Origin: Mycobacterium sp. IS-836
GTDB taxonomy: Bacteria; Actinomycetota; Actinomycetes; Mycobacteriales; Mycobacteriaceae
Direction of reading: 5' to 3'
Assembly: GCF_001954275.1 (NCBI RefSeq)
Contig: NZ_MBEU01000037.1
Coordinates: forward strand, 1 to 64,000
DNA length: 64,000 bases
Positions 40,797 through 50,317 of this stretch are shown piece by piece. Below the pieces are notes generated by a model that saw nothing but the letters and a program-made list of their open reading frames with translations, had not been told where the DNA came from and did no database searches. Every line of letters starts with the position of its first letter. Position 1 is the first letter of the stretch. A program made the translations under genes and the position numbers.

Positions 40797-41972
40797 CTAG
40801 GAGCCTTCGTTTCCTGGCTCGGGTCCACTGATCCGCTTCGTTTTTCGGCTTGCAGTCAGCTCATTGTTGAGTGTCGTATGTGGGCTCTGGCCATAGGTCT
40901 GCCGATAGAGCACCGCGAACCGGCCCGTGTGGGCAAAACCCCATCGCTGCGCAACCTCGGTAACGGTGGTCCCAGAACGGTCGCCGTTCATCAAGTCCTG
41001 GTGCGCGCGATGCAGCCGAACGCGACGCAGATACTCCGTCGGGGTGGTGTCGAGCCGCTGCCGGAAGAGGTATTGCACCGCTCGGGGCGTCAGATGCACG
41101 GCGGCCGCCACATCGCCGACGCCGACGTCACCGGCGGCGTGGCGATGGATGAATTTCACCGCGTCTTTCAGCGTTTCCGGCACCGCGGGGTCACTCAGCA
41201 GATCCTGCTGCAGGGTGACGTTCGACGGGTAGCATTCGAGCAGCGCCGTGGCCAGTAGGGGCGCCGCCGCCCCGGCGATCAACGGTTGGTGCACGGCATC
41301 CGACGAAGCAAGGGTGGCTATCACGTAATCCAGCGCTCGATGCCACGCGCGCACGGCGGCGCCCGAGCGTGGGCGCGAGCTGAGGAAGCGAATGTGCTGC
41401 GGTACCGGAGCAAGGCGGTCGGCGGCGACCTTGCGCAGCGCGTCGGCGCCGACGGTGACAACGTCGAAGCGGGCGCCGTTCACGTGCACCACGCAGGACA
41501 TGCCGTGGGCTATCAGCAGCGGAGAGTCCGCGATCGGCAGTGGACCACCCGTCACCGACAAAGATCCCGCGCGGGGCTGGATCACGAGAACGGAGTCGGC
41601 GGGTGGAATCTTGCACGCCATCCGACCCTTAATCATCACCTCGTCGAAAGTCAGTTCAGCCGCTTCGCACCGCCGATGGGCGACGGTCGAGCCCCGAGCG
41701 AGGCCCGTAATCAGCCAGCCGGGTTTGTAGGCGTCGGCGAAGAATCGAGTCGCCGCAACGGGATCGCCGGTGCGGAATTGCTCGTACCTGACGGCAGCCG
41801 GGGCGTGCATGGCGCCGGGATCCGCGTCATGGGCGCGGGCCGGACCGGCATGATCTGCGTTGTGCAGGTCGACGTGAACCGCGCTGAACTCACCGGCTGA
41901 GCCCGGGACGGGGCCGGAGGCTACGTTTTCGGTGATGCTCGTCATTGTATGGCTCGGCATCGGGCCTAACAA
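40797..41972 (-). CDS. AraC-family transcriptional regulator
   Basis: The product is up to 391 residues; ATG 41945 (MTSITENVAS) is an equally likely start. The N-terminal half resembles the AraC-binding-like effector domain, and the C-terminal ~100 residues hold two helix-turn-helices (GVGDVAAAVHLTPRAVQYLFRQRL, then TVTEVAQRWGFAHTGRFAVLYRQ). It belongs to the group in which the helix after HTH2 reads TYGQSP. It lies 27 bp downstream of the glycosyltransferase gene on the same strand. The inducer is unknown. Confidence 0.88.
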   Translation of the reverse strand: MLGPMPSHTMTSITENVASGPVPGSAGEFSAVHVDLHNADHAGPARAHDADPGAMHAPAAVRYEQFRTGDPVAATRFFADAYKPGWLITGLARGSTVAHRRCEAAELTFDEVMIKGRMACKIPPADSVLVIQPRAGSLSVTGGPLPIADSPLLIAHGMSCVVHVNGARFDVVTVGADALRKVAADRLAPVPQHIRFLSSRPRSGAAVRAWHRALDYVIATLASSDAVHQPLIAGAAAPLLATALLECYPSNVTLQQDLLSDPAVPETLKDAVKFIHRHAAGDVGVGDVAAAVHLTPRAVQYLFRQRLDTTPTEYLRRVRLHRAHQDLMNGDRSGTTVTEVAQRWGFAHTGRFAVLYRQTYGQSPHTTLNNELTASRKTKRISGPEPGNEGS

Positions 41973-41999
41973 AGACTACTCCGCGCAGCGCCCATCGCG

Positions 42000-43205
42000 T
42001 CACCGAACGGCTGTCGGCTGCAACGATCGGGTCGGCGACTGTTCGGAACCGAGCTGCCGGTATATGTTCAGCGCGTCGAGCGCGACCCGGTCCCAGGTGA
42101 AGCGCGACAATACTCTGCAGCGACCCGCCGCACCCATACTCTGGCACCGAAACTCTTGTGCCAAAAGGCTTCTCAACGTCGCAGCCAAGTCGTTGGGGTG
42201 GTCCAACATCAACCCGGTTACTGAATCAACGACCACGTCGGCCAGGACACCGACCGGCAAGGCGACCACCGCCACCCCGCTGGCCATGGCCGCTAACGCG
42301 GGCGTTGCCCGCGGTGGCTGCCGAGGTGTGCACGCGAGAACATCGGCGGATCGCACCATCATCGATAGCTCGGCACCGGACACGGTACCGACGAATCGCA
42401 CCCGGTCGGCCACGCCCAATTCTGCGGCAAGACGTTTCAGACCATTGCGCGCCTTGGTGTGGGTACGGTCGGTGACACGGTCGGTGACACGGTCGGTGAT
42501 ATCTGTCTCCGCGACGACAAGCTCGGTATCCGGAACCCTTGGCATCGCGCCAATCGCGAGGTCGAAGCCGTTGCCCGGCAACGGGTTCGGCGCCATACAT
42601 AGGACACGATGCAGGTTGGTGCGGCCCAGCACCGGACCCACCGAGGTGTACTGCTCGACGTCGACGCCGCTCGTCAGGACGGACACCCGCGCCCGACCAT
42701 GCCGCACCCTGGCCAGCGCGGAGACGTCGGCGCTGCTCTCGACGGTCACCCAGTTCGCATTGCGCGCCAAGAGCGGCTCGATACGTTCGCGCTCGGTGAC
42801 CCGAGCTACCTTGCGCTTGCCCCCGGCGGATTGCGGACACGACACCAGGGGCCCGAACGTCTGAACGGTCGGTAGGTTTTGTCGCCGTGCGGCCAGCTGA
42901 GCCGCCAGCCCGCCCAGCCATCCGTACGCGTGCACGATGTCCGGTCGATCCGCGGACCATAGCCGCTCGAGTGTGGCCGCCCACTCACCGACGAATGGCA
43001 ACAGGGCGGCATCTTTGCCCACGCTCGCGGGGCCGACCCTCAGCCCGACGGCCCGATAGCCCCAATCGGCGCCGACTTCTCCCGTGGGTCGATCCGCTTG
43101 CCGAAGGTAGGCCGTGGCGTGCTCCCCCTGGGCCGCAAGCGCGGTACACAGCCGCCTCGTGTCGTCACCGATGAAGTCGTCGCCTCCGACGATCGCGATC
43201 TTCAC
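42000..43205 (-). CDS. Glycosyltransferase family 4-like protein
   Basis: The 401-residue product has a GT-B fold: N-terminal Rossmann MKIAIVGGDDFIGDDTRRL, and a C-terminal domain with VRFVGTVSGAEL and ADVLACTP. The nucleotide-sugar motif normally E-x7-E is degenerate: the segment reads PPRATPALAAMASG, with neither Glu. Catalytic activity is therefore uncertain. A tandem VTDR repeat (three copies) sits in the linker. It may form an operon with the AraC gene. No signal peptide is visible. Confidence 0.78.
   Translation of the reverse strand: MKIAIVGGDDFIGDDTRRLCTALAAQGEHATAYLRQADRPTGEVGADWGYRAVGLRVGPASVGKDAALLPFVGEWAATLERLWSADRPDIVHAYGWLGGLAAQLAARRQNLPTVQTFGPLVSCPQSAGGKRKVARVTERERIEPLLARNANWVTVESSADVSALARVRHGRARVSVLTSGVDVEQYTSVGPVLGRTNLHRVLCMAPNPLPGNGFDLAIGAMPRVPDTELVVAETDITDRVTDRVTDRTHTKARNGLKRLAAELGVADRVRFVGTVSGAELSMMVRSADVLACTPRQPPRATPALAAMASGVAVVALPVGVLADVVVDSVTGLMLDHPNDLAATLRSLLAQEFRCQSMGAAGRCRVLSRFTWDRVALDALNIYRQLGSEQSPTRSLQPTAVR
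42465..42500. repeat. 12-bp tandem repeat inside the glycosyltransferase gene
   Basis: Three head-to-tail 12-bp units ACGGTCGGTGAC (the third ends GAT) encode on the minus strand the tetrapeptide TDRV repeated in the inter-domain linker. Confidence 0.88.
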
Positions 43206-43434
43206 CGCAGACTCCCTTCCGGGCTCGGGGATCCCTTCGGGCGCCGTTGACCCGCCAACACGCGCAATAAATCCGTACCCAGCACCCGCTGTCGACGAAA
43301 CTCGGCGTCCCTGGTGCTTCGTCTGTTGTCCCGCACGCTTCGGATTGTGGATACAACGCAGGCTGGAAAAGGGGCCGAAGGGGCGCTTCGCCGCCGGGAC
43401 TGCCGTATACCGCTAATGGGTGGACACTGGATAG

Positions 43435-44313
43435 ATGGCGACCCAAGCCACGGCTGTTGAGCTGGTGGTTCTGCTGGCCTCAGCGGGCGGCCTGGATGCG
43501 TTGTCCGTGGTGCTCCATGATCTGCTGCCCGAGTTTCCCGCCGCGGTCGTCGTGCAACAGCATCTCGGCGGGTCTGCCAGTGTGCTGCCCACGATCCTGG
43601 CCAGGTCAACCGAGCATCGGGTGGACTGGGCGTCCGACGGCGAGCCGCTCGAACCGGGGCAGGTGATCGTGTGCCCGCCGGAAATGCACATGGAACTGGA
43701 GGCCGACGGTTCCTGCCGCCTGCACAAAGTGCGGGAGCGCGGCGACCGGCCCTTCGACGCGCTGTTGACCTCGGTGGCCCGCTCGTATGGTGCGCGGGGG
43801 TTAGCTGTGGTGTTGTCGGGCTCCGGCCGCGACGGGGCGGAGGGCACGGCGGCGATGAAGCGAGTCGGCGCCATCGTGATCGCGCAGAGCCCCGACACCG
43901 CCGACTACCCCTCGATGCCGATGGCCGCGGCTGAAGCCGGCGCCGACCTGGTGCTACCGATCCATGAGATCGGTGCAGTCCTGGCCGACGTCGTCGGAGG
44001 CGCGCCGCTGCCCCGGCGAGGTGGCTCGGGTAGCGGCTCCGACAGGGTCGACCACGCTGCCGAAACGAGTCAAGAGAGCGACCCGACGCCCAGCAGCGAG
44101 ACACGCCAGCCCCCCAACAGCCCGGCCGCCCGCGCCGAAACCGCCCGGCTGCGAGCGACCGAACTGCGGCGCAGACGCGAGGAGCTGGCCGCGGGCCTCG
44201 GCCCCAGCGCGGAGACGGTAGCGGTTGCGCGGCGCAGGGTCCAAGAGTCGTTGCGCCGCGCGCAACTGGCGCACCAAGCCGCCTCACGCGCGGCGGCGGA
44301 GTGGGGACGCTGA
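43435..44313 (+). CDS. CheB-type protein-glutamate methylesterase domain protein
   Basis: The 292-residue product consists of a CheB catalytic domain without the usual N-terminal receiver. The catalytic triad is visible: Ser16 (LLASAGG), His43 (QQHLGG) and Asp133 (SGSGRDG). A hydrophilic, helical C-terminal tail of about 100 residues rich in Arg, Ala and Glu follows. Mycobacteria have no flagella or classical receptors, so the substrate is unknown. It is convergent with the CheR-PAS gene (28-bp gap). Confidence 0.87.
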   Translation: MATQATAVELVVLLASAGGLDALSVVLHDLLPEFPAAVVVQQHLGGSASVLPTILARSTEHRVDWASDGEPLEPGQVIVCPPEMHMELEADGSCRLHKVRERGDRPFDALLTSVARSYGARGLAVVLSGSGRDGAEGTAAMKRVGAIVIAQSPDTADYPSMPMAAAEAGADLVLPIHEIGAVLADVVGGAPLPRRGGSGSGSDRVDHAAETSQESDPTPSSETRQPPNSPAARAETARLRATELRRRREELAAGLGPSAETVAVARRRVQESLRRAQLAHQAASRAAAEWGR

Positions 44314-44341
44314 CTAGTCGGCCAAAGACGTGGCGGCGATG

Positions 44342-46183
44342 CTAGCCCACAACCTCCATCAGTAGCAGCGCCCCGCGGACGTCTTCCCCAGCCGAGCGGA
44401 ACGGCGTGCAGGTGACCCGGACTTGCGCGGGTCGGCCGCGCCGGTTGACCGCGTCCACCACCGTCTGGCTGGAGGTATCGGAGTCGACAAACGCGTTGCC
44501 GATCAGCGGACGCACCGTGTCGATGGGCAAGCCGATGTCCAGCCCTGTCAATTTCGACCCCGTCGTCTCGTCGGCGCGCAGGCCCCACAGGTCCTCGCAC
44601 CCGCGGTTCCACACGACCACCCTCATTTCACGGTCCACCACGACCATTCCCAGCTGGACGGAGTTGATCAGCGAATCCAGGAAGTTCTTGGCGTCGTCGA
44701 GTTCCACGCTGCGTTCGCGCAGCGTTTCGTTGATGGTGTGCAGTTCGTCGTTCGTGGACTGCAACTCCTCGTTCATCGTCTCGAGTTCTTCGTTGGTGGA
44801 CTGCAATTCCTCGTTGGTGGTCTCGAGCTCCTCGACGGTGGACTGCAATTCCTCGTTGGTCGTCTCGAGCTCCTCGTTGGTGGATTGCAGCTCTTCGTAG
44901 GCCGCCTCGAGCTGGCGGTTGGTCTGCACGACCTTGTCCAGCAGCGCGCGCGTCGCGGTGACGTCGAAGAACACGATGGAAACCCCGAGCAGGCCGTTTT
45001 CGGCGTCGACGAGCGGGTTGATATGGATCTCGAACCACACCGTTTCGGCGCCTGGCCGTTGCCATTTGACGTCGGGGATCCGCGCCGAACGCCGCTCCAC
45101 CTTGGCCTGCTCCAGGTAAGCCCGCAGCTCGACCGGACGATACGACACTTCCAGGTCGCGCAGCAGCCGGCCGATGTCCCGAGCCGACAGGCCGAAGATG
45201 CTCTCCGCCTGCTGGTTGATCATCGCCACGGTGTCTTCGCCGGTGACCACGATCTGCGCAACCGGGCTGGCCCGAAACGCCAAGTCGCGCACCGTGGTCA
45301 GGCCCGGTAGCTCGCCGTGCCGGTCGTAGAATGCCGCGGCCGGATCGTAGCGTTCTAGCCCGTTGTGGGTCCCCGCTGCCTTGCGAAAGATCCGGTTCTT
45401 CAGGTCCAGCGGGGTAAACCGGTCACCGTGGCTCAGCAGCATCTCGGCGTGGCCGAGAAAGAGCGTGCCCTGTGGTCCCAGCGCAAAATGTAGGCGCCCC
45501 AAGACGTTTCGTTGTGTCTCCGCATTGAGGTACATCAGGGTATTACGGCATACCAGCAAGTCGACGCGGGAGATCGGCGCGTCCTTGACGAGGTCGTTGC
45601 GACCGAATATCACCGCGCGGCGCAAATCTTTGTGAAATATGTAGCGGCCGTTGAGCTGCTCGAAATAGCGCGCCAACAGATCCTGCGGCACCGACTCGAC
45701 GGCCCTGGAGTCGTAGGAGGCGGTGCGCGCCTCGGCGAGCGCCTCCTCGTCGATGTCCGTGGCGTAGATCTTGACCCGCTGCCGGAACGCGTCGGGACCC
45801 AGCGCTTCCGCCAGTAGCATCGCCAACGTGTAGGCCTCCTGCCCGGACGCGCATCCCGCGCTCCACACCCGAATCGGGTCGTCGGGGCCGCGCTCGGCCA
45901 TCATCCGCGGGATGACCTCGGCGCTGATGAATTCCCACGCCTCCGGATCCCGGAAGAACGCGGTGACGTTGATGAGGATGGTGTTGAACAGCGAGGCGAA
46001 TTCGTCCGAGCTGGCCTGCAAAACGTCGAGGTATTCCTCGAACGAGGTGTATCCGGCCTGATCCATCCGGTGACGGACGCGCCGCATCAGCGAGGTCCGC
46101 TTGTAGCCGGTGAAGTCGAAGCCGCGGGAATCGCGCATGTAGCGCAACAAGGCCTCGAAGGCTTCGTCAGTGGTGCCGTCCAT
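44342..46183 (-). CDS. CheR methyltransferase fused to coiled coil and PAS domains
   Basis: The 613-residue product starts at ATG 46183; reading further upstream would enter the next gene. Order: CheR N-terminal helical domain (1-75), SAM-binding CheR domain (WSAGCASGQEAYTLAM at 107-122, YATDIDEEALAEAR, VDLLVCRNTLMYL), first PAS (about 290-405), a coiled coil of repeating EELQSTNEELETTN heptads (about 415-490), second PAS (about 495-613). There is no histidine kinase at the end. Full-length relatives often carry CheB at the front and a kinase behind; here those roles seem to be split over neighbouring genes. Confidence 0.9.
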   Translation of the reverse strand: MDGTTDEAFEALLRYMRDSRGFDFTGYKRTSLMRRVRHRMDQAGYTSFEEYLDVLQASSDEFASLFNTILINVTAFFRDPEAWEFISAEVIPRMMAERGPDDPIRVWSAGCASGQEAYTLAMLLAEALGPDAFRQRVKIYATDIDEEALAEARTASYDSRAVESVPQDLLARYFEQLNGRYIFHKDLRRAVIFGRNDLVKDAPISRVDLLVCRNTLMYLNAETQRNVLGRLHFALGPQGTLFLGHAEMLLSHGDRFTPLDLKNRIFRKAAGTHNGLERYDPAAAFYDRHGELPGLTTVRDLAFRASPVAQIVVTGEDTVAMINQQAESIFGLSARDIGRLLRDLEVSYRPVELRAYLEQAKVERRSARIPDVKWQRPGAETVWFEIHINPLVDAENGLLGVSIVFFDVTATRALLDKVVQTNRQLEAAYEELQSTNEELETTNEELQSTVEELETTNEELQSTNEELETMNEELQSTNDELHTINETLRERSVELDDAKNFLDSLINSVQLGMVVVDREMRVVVWNRGCEDLWGLRADETTGSKLTGLDIGLPIDTVRPLIGNAFVDSDTSSQTVVDAVNRRGRPAQVRVTCTPFRSAGEDVRGALLLMEVVG

Positions 46184-46238
46184 TCGGTCCCGTTTCGAAG
46201 AGAGCGTCTGCCGGAGGACTAGAACACTACTCGCGACG

Positions 46239-47015
46239 TCAGAACTTATTTTCGCGACCGACGACGGCCCATACCGTCTTGCCCGACGCCGTCGGTGTGC
46301 TTCGCCAGGCACGACACAGCGCGGAAACGATCGCCAGCCCGGACACGATATCGGCGCCTCGATCGGGATCCTCGTGCCGGGCCGCCTGCCGGTCACTGCC
46401 GTCCTCGACGGCGACCGTGACGCTGTCCTTGTGGGACTCGACGATCAGGACCGGCGCGCTGTCGGTGTGGGCGAGGACGTTTTCGACGAAGACTGTCGCT
46501 ACCGTGGCCGCCGCCGGAATCAGCTCACGCTTGTCCCACTTGGTGAGCCAATCGGTAACCATCGCGCGGGCAAGGCCGACACTGATCCTGCTGTCGGGAA
46601 GCTGGGTGCGCGCCCGCCGCCGCACGGGTAACGACCGATCGCGGACGGCGTCCAGCGCCGACTGCCGGGTCGGGTGCACGGGGACATACCGCGACACGCC
46701 CGTGGCGGTGATGGCCCGCACCGATCGCCGCGATTCGCACACCACCAGGATCGGCACATCCGGCCAGACACTGACGTGCCAGCGAGCACTGGTGAATACC
46801 GACCACGCGGATCCGGATGGCACCCATAAGTTGTTGACGTCGACGATCACGGCGCGGGGCTCGTCGAGCGCGGCCTTGATGATGGCGTCGCGCAAGCCAC
46901 GGTAGGTAGCGCCGTCCAACACGCCGGTGACCGTCACGTAGGCCACGTCGTCGCAGCGTTCCACGTCAACCCTGATGGGCTCGGTGAATTCAGCCCGCGG
47001 CGTCACCGACATCAC
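46239..47015 (-). CDS. STAS-HATPase fusion (anti-sigma/partner-switch regulator)
   Basis: The 258-residue product has an N-terminal STAS domain (about 15-115: VTVTGVLDGATYRGLRDAI, then AVIVDVNNLWVPSGSAW) and a C-terminal RsbW-like HATPase (about 140-258) with N-box VFVENVLAHTDS and G1-type VEDGSDRQA. It overlaps the second cheB gene by 26 bp and is followed by the CheR-PAS gene. STAS and kinase are usually separate antagonistic proteins; fusion of both suggests self-regulated control of a sigma factor, possibly SigF. The sigma partner is inference. Confidence 0.83.
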   Translation of the reverse strand: MMSVTPRAEFTEPIRVDVERCDDVAYVTVTGVLDGATYRGLRDAIIKAALDEPRAVIVDVNNLWVPSGSAWSVFTSARWHVSVWPDVPILVVCESRRSVRAITATGVSRYVPVHPTRQSALDAVRDRSLPVRRRARTQLPDSRISVGLARAMVTDWLTKWDKRELIPAAATVATVFVENVLAHTDSAPVLIVESHKDSVTVAVEDGSDRQAARHEDPDRGADIVSGLAIVSALCRAWRSTPTASGKTVWAVVGRENKF

Positions 47016-48027
47016 CCGACCGGGGGGCGCTGGCCGATAGCCGCTGGCCGAGGACCGTCAGGGCACCTTCGGTTTCCGCGGCCAGCGCGGTATACCGCGC
47101 GTAGAGCGGTCCGTGCCCGACGTTGTCGGCGAGTTGCCTGGCCAGCCTCGCCTTTTCCTGCAAGCTGCGCAGGGCGACCCACAGCGCGTTCTCGACTTCG
47201 TTGTCGCGGGCGGTCAGCAGCGAGTCGGGTGTCCATGCGTGACCCACGCGGCAGCGGAAGTGACCCTCGCCGATCGAAACCAACGACCCGTTGCAGTCCG
47301 GGCACGTGTACCCCGATGCCGGACCCAGTTCCTGGGTATCGAAGTTGGTGGAGAATCGGCGCGTCATGGCGATGCGGTTCTCGAGCTCCATCCGAGCGTC
47401 GGGCTCCATGTTCGGCTCCTTGATCTCAAGCTGCGAAAGCTTTTTGAGCATTTCGCCCATGTCGGCCGCCGCCGCCAGGTGGTCCAGCACGCCCGCTTCG
47501 CGCGCCTTGGCCGGCAGCGCCGGAAAAAGTGCGTCGTCGAGCGACTGGCCGATCGTCTTGCCGCCGCGCGAGCGGATCGCTGCCAGCCCCAGTACACCGT
47601 CGTCGAGCACACCAGACATGAGGATCCCGACGACACGGGGACCGAACGCCAATGCAACCGAGCGGAACAATGCGTTGATCGCCGGCCGATGTCCGTTCTC
47701 GGTCGGTCCCTGCGACAGCACCACGCGATGGTCGGCGACCAGCAGATGGCGATCCGGGCGCGCGACATAGATGTGTCCCGATTGCAGGCACGCCCCGTCC
47801 TCGGCCGTCGCGGCGGGCAGCGGCCCACTGCGGTCGATGATGCGCGCGAGGATGCTCGGTGCACCGGGGGGAATGTGCAAAGCCATCAAGTACGCGTAGG
47901 GCAGATCGGTCGGCAATCCGGCGGCCAGATTCGACAGTGCTTCGACACCCCCCGCCGATGCACCGATCGCCACTACGCCACTGACGCCATTGAGGTCGCC
48001 GTTTACCTCGGTCGCCTGTATCACCAC
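46990..48027 (-). CDS. CheB-type methylesterase with C-terminal zinc-ribbon-like tail
   Basis: The 345-residue product starts at GTG 48027 (GTG 48024 also fits). The CheB domain has Ser24 (GASAGG), His51 (ALHIPPG) and Asp143 (GVLDDG). After a helical linker the C-terminus carries CPDCNG ... FRCRVGHAW, a Cys/His set that could bind zinc, then a helical tail. No receiver domain is present. It leads the operon cheB, STAS-HATPase, cheR-PAS. A SigF-like promoter sits directly in front. Confidence 0.87.
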   Translation of the reverse strand: MVIQATEVNGDLNGVSGVVAIGASAGGVEALSNLAAGLPTDLPYAYLMALHIPPGAPSILARIIDRSGPLPAATAEDGACLQSGHIYVARPDRHLLVADHRVVLSQGPTENGHRPAINALFRSVALAFGPRVVGILMSGVLDDGVLGLAAIRSRGGKTIGQSLDDALFPALPAKAREAGVLDHLAAAADMGEMLKKLSQLEIKEPNMEPDARMELENRIAMTRRFSTNFDTQELGPASGYTCPDCNGSLVSIGEGHFRCRVGHAWTPDSLLTARDNEVENALWVALRSLQEKARLARQLADNVGHGPLYARYTALAAETEGALTVLGQRLSASAPRSGDVGDAAG

Positions 48028-48034
48028 TCTCGAC

Positions 48035-48058
48035 TACCCCCCTCAAGGGTAGGCAACC
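48035..48058 (-). promoter_or_regulatory. Candidate SigF promoter of the cheB/cheR operon
   Basis: On the minus strand GGTT is followed after 15 bases by GGGTA. The mycobacterial SigF pattern is GGTTT/GTTT-N15-17-GGGTA. The predicted start of transcription falls at about 48028, next to GTG 48027, so the mRNA would be leaderless. Confidence 0.45.
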
Positions 48059-48101
48059 GCGGAGCCGGTGGATAGATGCGTGGACAGATGCGCGGGCCAC
48101 C

Positions 48102-48125
48102 GTTTGCGCCGGTTGATCAGTGGTA
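48102..48125 (+). promoter_or_regulatory. Candidate SigF promoter of katE
   Basis: GTTT (48102-48105), a 15-base spacer and TGGTA (48121-48125) match the SigF pattern with one mismatch. The leader to the katE ATG would be about 45 bases and contains the Shine-Dalgarno GGCAGGAGGG. Confidence 0.4.
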
Positions 48126-48178
48126 CCCAAAACCGGATAGCCCGCGCCGTGATGTAGCCGTGAGGCAGGAGGGAACCC

Positions 48179-50302
48179 ATGGGCAGCGACCACACGTCCG
48201 ATCCGAAGCAGCGCGATCTGGAACCGTCCCGCTTCCGTCGCGATACCGGATACCTGACCACCCAGCAGGGTGTCCGCGTCGACGACACCGATGACTCGCT
48301 GACGGTCGGCGAGCGGGGACCGACGCTGCTGGAGGATTTCCACGCCCGGGAGAAGATCACCCACTTCGACCACGAGCGCATACCGGAGCGAGTGGTGCAC
48401 GCGCGGGGCGCCGGCGCGTACGGCTTCTTCGAACCGTACGACGACTGGCTGGCCGAGTACACCGCGGCGAAATTTCTGACCACACCCGGAACCCAGACCC
48501 CGGTCTTCGTCCGCTTCTCGACGGTGGCCGGGTCGCGCGGTTCGGCCGACACCGTCCGCGACGTGCGCGGCTTTGCCACCAAATTCTATACAGCACAAGG
48601 CAATTACGATCTTGTCGGAAACAACTTTCCGGTCTTCTTCATCCAGGATGGGATCAAGTTTCCCGACTTCGTGCACGCCGTCAAACCCGAGCCGCACAAC
48701 GAGATTCCGCAGGCGCAGTCGGCGCACGACACGTTGTGGGACTTCGTCTCGCTGCAGCCCGAAACGCTGCACACGATCATGTGGCTGATGTCGGACCGGG
48801 CGCTACCGCGCAGCTACCGGATGATGCAGGGCTTCGGAGTGCACACGTTCCGGCTGGTAAACGCCAGCGGTGAAGGCACTTTCGTGAAGTTCCATTGGAA
48901 GCCGCGGCTCGGCGTGCACTCATTGATCTGGGATGAATGTCAGAAGGTCGCCGGCAAAGACCCCGATTACAACCGCCGCGACCTGTGGGAGGCCATCGAG
49001 TCGGGCCAGTACCCGGAATGGGAACTCGGTGTGCAGCTCGTGGCCGAGGCCGACGAGTTCAAGTTCGACTTCGACCTTCTCGACGCCACGAAAATCATTC
49101 CCGAGGAACAGGTTCCGGTTCGCCCCGTGGGGAAGATGGTGCTGAACCGCAACCCGGACAACTTTTTCGCCGAAACCGAACAGGTGGCGTTTCACACCGC
49201 GAACGTGGTACCGGGGATCGACTTCACCAACGATCCGTTGTTGCAGTTCCGCAACTTCTCCTACCTCGACACCCAGCTGATCCGTCTCGGCGGTCCCAAT
49301 TTTGCGCAACTGCCGGTCAATCGGCCGGTAGCCGAGGTGCTCAATAACCAGCAGGACGGCTACGGTCAGCACAGGATCCCACAGGGCCGATCGAGCTACT
49401 ACAAGAACACCTTGGGTAGCGGGTGTCCCGCGCTGGCCAATGACGACGTCTTCCGGCACTACACCCAGCGAATGGACGGCGCCGCGATGCGCAAGCGCGC
49501 CAAGTCTTTTGAAAATCACTACAGTCAGGCGCGAATGTTCTGGAAGAGCATGTCGGCGGTCGAGGCCGAACACATCGTCGCCGCGTTCGCCTTTGAACTC
49601 GGCAAGGTCGAGGTCCCCGACATCCGGTCGGCGGTGGTGGGCCAACTCGCCCACATCGATCACGAGCTGGCGGGGCAGGTCGCGGCCAAGCTCGGGCTCC
49701 CCGAGCCGGAGCGCCAGCAGGTCGACGACGTGCCGGAGTCGCCGGCGCTGTCCCAGCTCACCGACGTCCCCGACACGATCGCCTCGCGCAAGATCGCGGT
49801 GCTGGCCGCCGACGGCGTGGACGTCGTCGGGACGCAGCGCTTTAAGGAGCTCATGCAGCAGCGCGGCGCGATGGTTGAAGTGCTGGCCCCGGTTGCCGGC
49901 GGAACTTTGGAGGGCGGATCGGGCGGCGAACTTCCCGTCGACCGCGCTTTCACCACCATGGCGTCCGTCCTGTACGACGCCGTCGTGGTGGCCTGCGGAC
50001 CGCGCTCGGTGTCGACCCTCGCCAACGACGGGTACGCCGTGCACTTCGTGGTCGAGGCATACAAGCACCTCAAGCCGGTGGGTGCGTTCGGCGCCGGCAT
50101 CGACCTGCTCCGCGCGGCGAACATTGAGAACCGGCTCGCCGATGACAACCCCGCGGATGACAACAGCGTCGTGAGCGATCAAGCCGTCGTGACCACCACG
50201 GCGGCCGCCGACGAATTTCCCGAGGAGTTCGTCGACGAATTCGCCGCAGCCCTGGCCCAACACCGCTGCTGGCAACGACAGACGGACCCCGTCCCCGCAT
50301 AG
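48179..50302 (+). CDS. katE: Large-subunit monofunctional catalase (HPII/KatE type)
   Basis: The 707-residue clade-2 catalase converts H2O2 to water and oxygen. The catalytic His74 ([13 protein letters not shown]), Asn148 ([14 protein letters not shown]) and haem-ligand Tyr362 ([16 protein letters not shown]) are present. The C-terminal ~150 residues form the flavodoxin/DJ-1-like domain of large catalases ([13 protein letters not shown] ... [12 protein letters not shown]). The ATG follows a strong AGGAGGG. It is divergent from the cheB/cheR operon and 15 bp upstream of the SAP-like gene. Confidence 0.96.
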   Translation: MGSDHTSDPKQRDLEPSRFRRDTGYLTTQQGVRVDDTDDSLTVGERGPTLLEDFHAREKITHFDHERIPERVVHARGAGAYGFFEPYDDWLAEYTAAKFLTTPGTQTPVFVRFSTVAGSRGSADTVRDVRGFATKFYTAQGNYDLVGNNFPVFFIQDGIKFPDFVHAVKPEPHNEIPQAQSAHDTLWDFVSLQPETLHTIMWLMSDRALPRSYRMMQGFGVHTFRLVNASGEGTFVKFHWKPRLGVHSLIWDECQKVAGKDPDYNRRDLWEAIESGQYPEWELGVQLVAEADEFKFDFDLLDATKIIPEEQVPVRPVGKMVLNRNPDNFFAETEQVAFHTANVVPGIDFTNDPLLQFRNFSYLDTQLIRLGGPNFAQLPVNRPVAEVLNNQQDGYGQHRIPQGRSSYYKNTLGSGCPALANDDVFRHYTQRMDGAAMRKRAKSFENHYSQARMFWKSMSAVEAEHIVAAFAFELGKVEVPDIRSAVVGQLAHIDHELAGQVAAKLGLPEPERQQVDDVPESPALSQLTDVPDTIASRKIAVLAADGVDVVGTQRFKELMQQRGAMVEVLAPVAGGTLEGGSGGELPVDRAFTTMASVLYDAVVVACGPRSVSTLANDGYAVHFVVEAYKHLKPVGAFGAGIDLLRAANIENRLADDNPADDNSVVSDQAVVTTTAAADEFPEEFVDEFAAALAQHRCWQRQTDPVPA

Positions 50303-50317
50303 CACAGGAGGTTTATC

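Noticed and set aside
44700..44930. Repetitive DNA in the CheR-PAS gene as a CRISPR or minisatellite
   Set aside because: It encodes a regular coiled-coil heptad (EELQSTNEELETTN) that is typical of this protein family, so protein structure explains it.
46184..46396. 71-residue upstream extension of the CheR-PAS protein
   Set aside because: It would overlap the STAS-HATPase gene by over 150 bp and contains no conserved sequence; ATG 46183 begins the CheR domain correctly.
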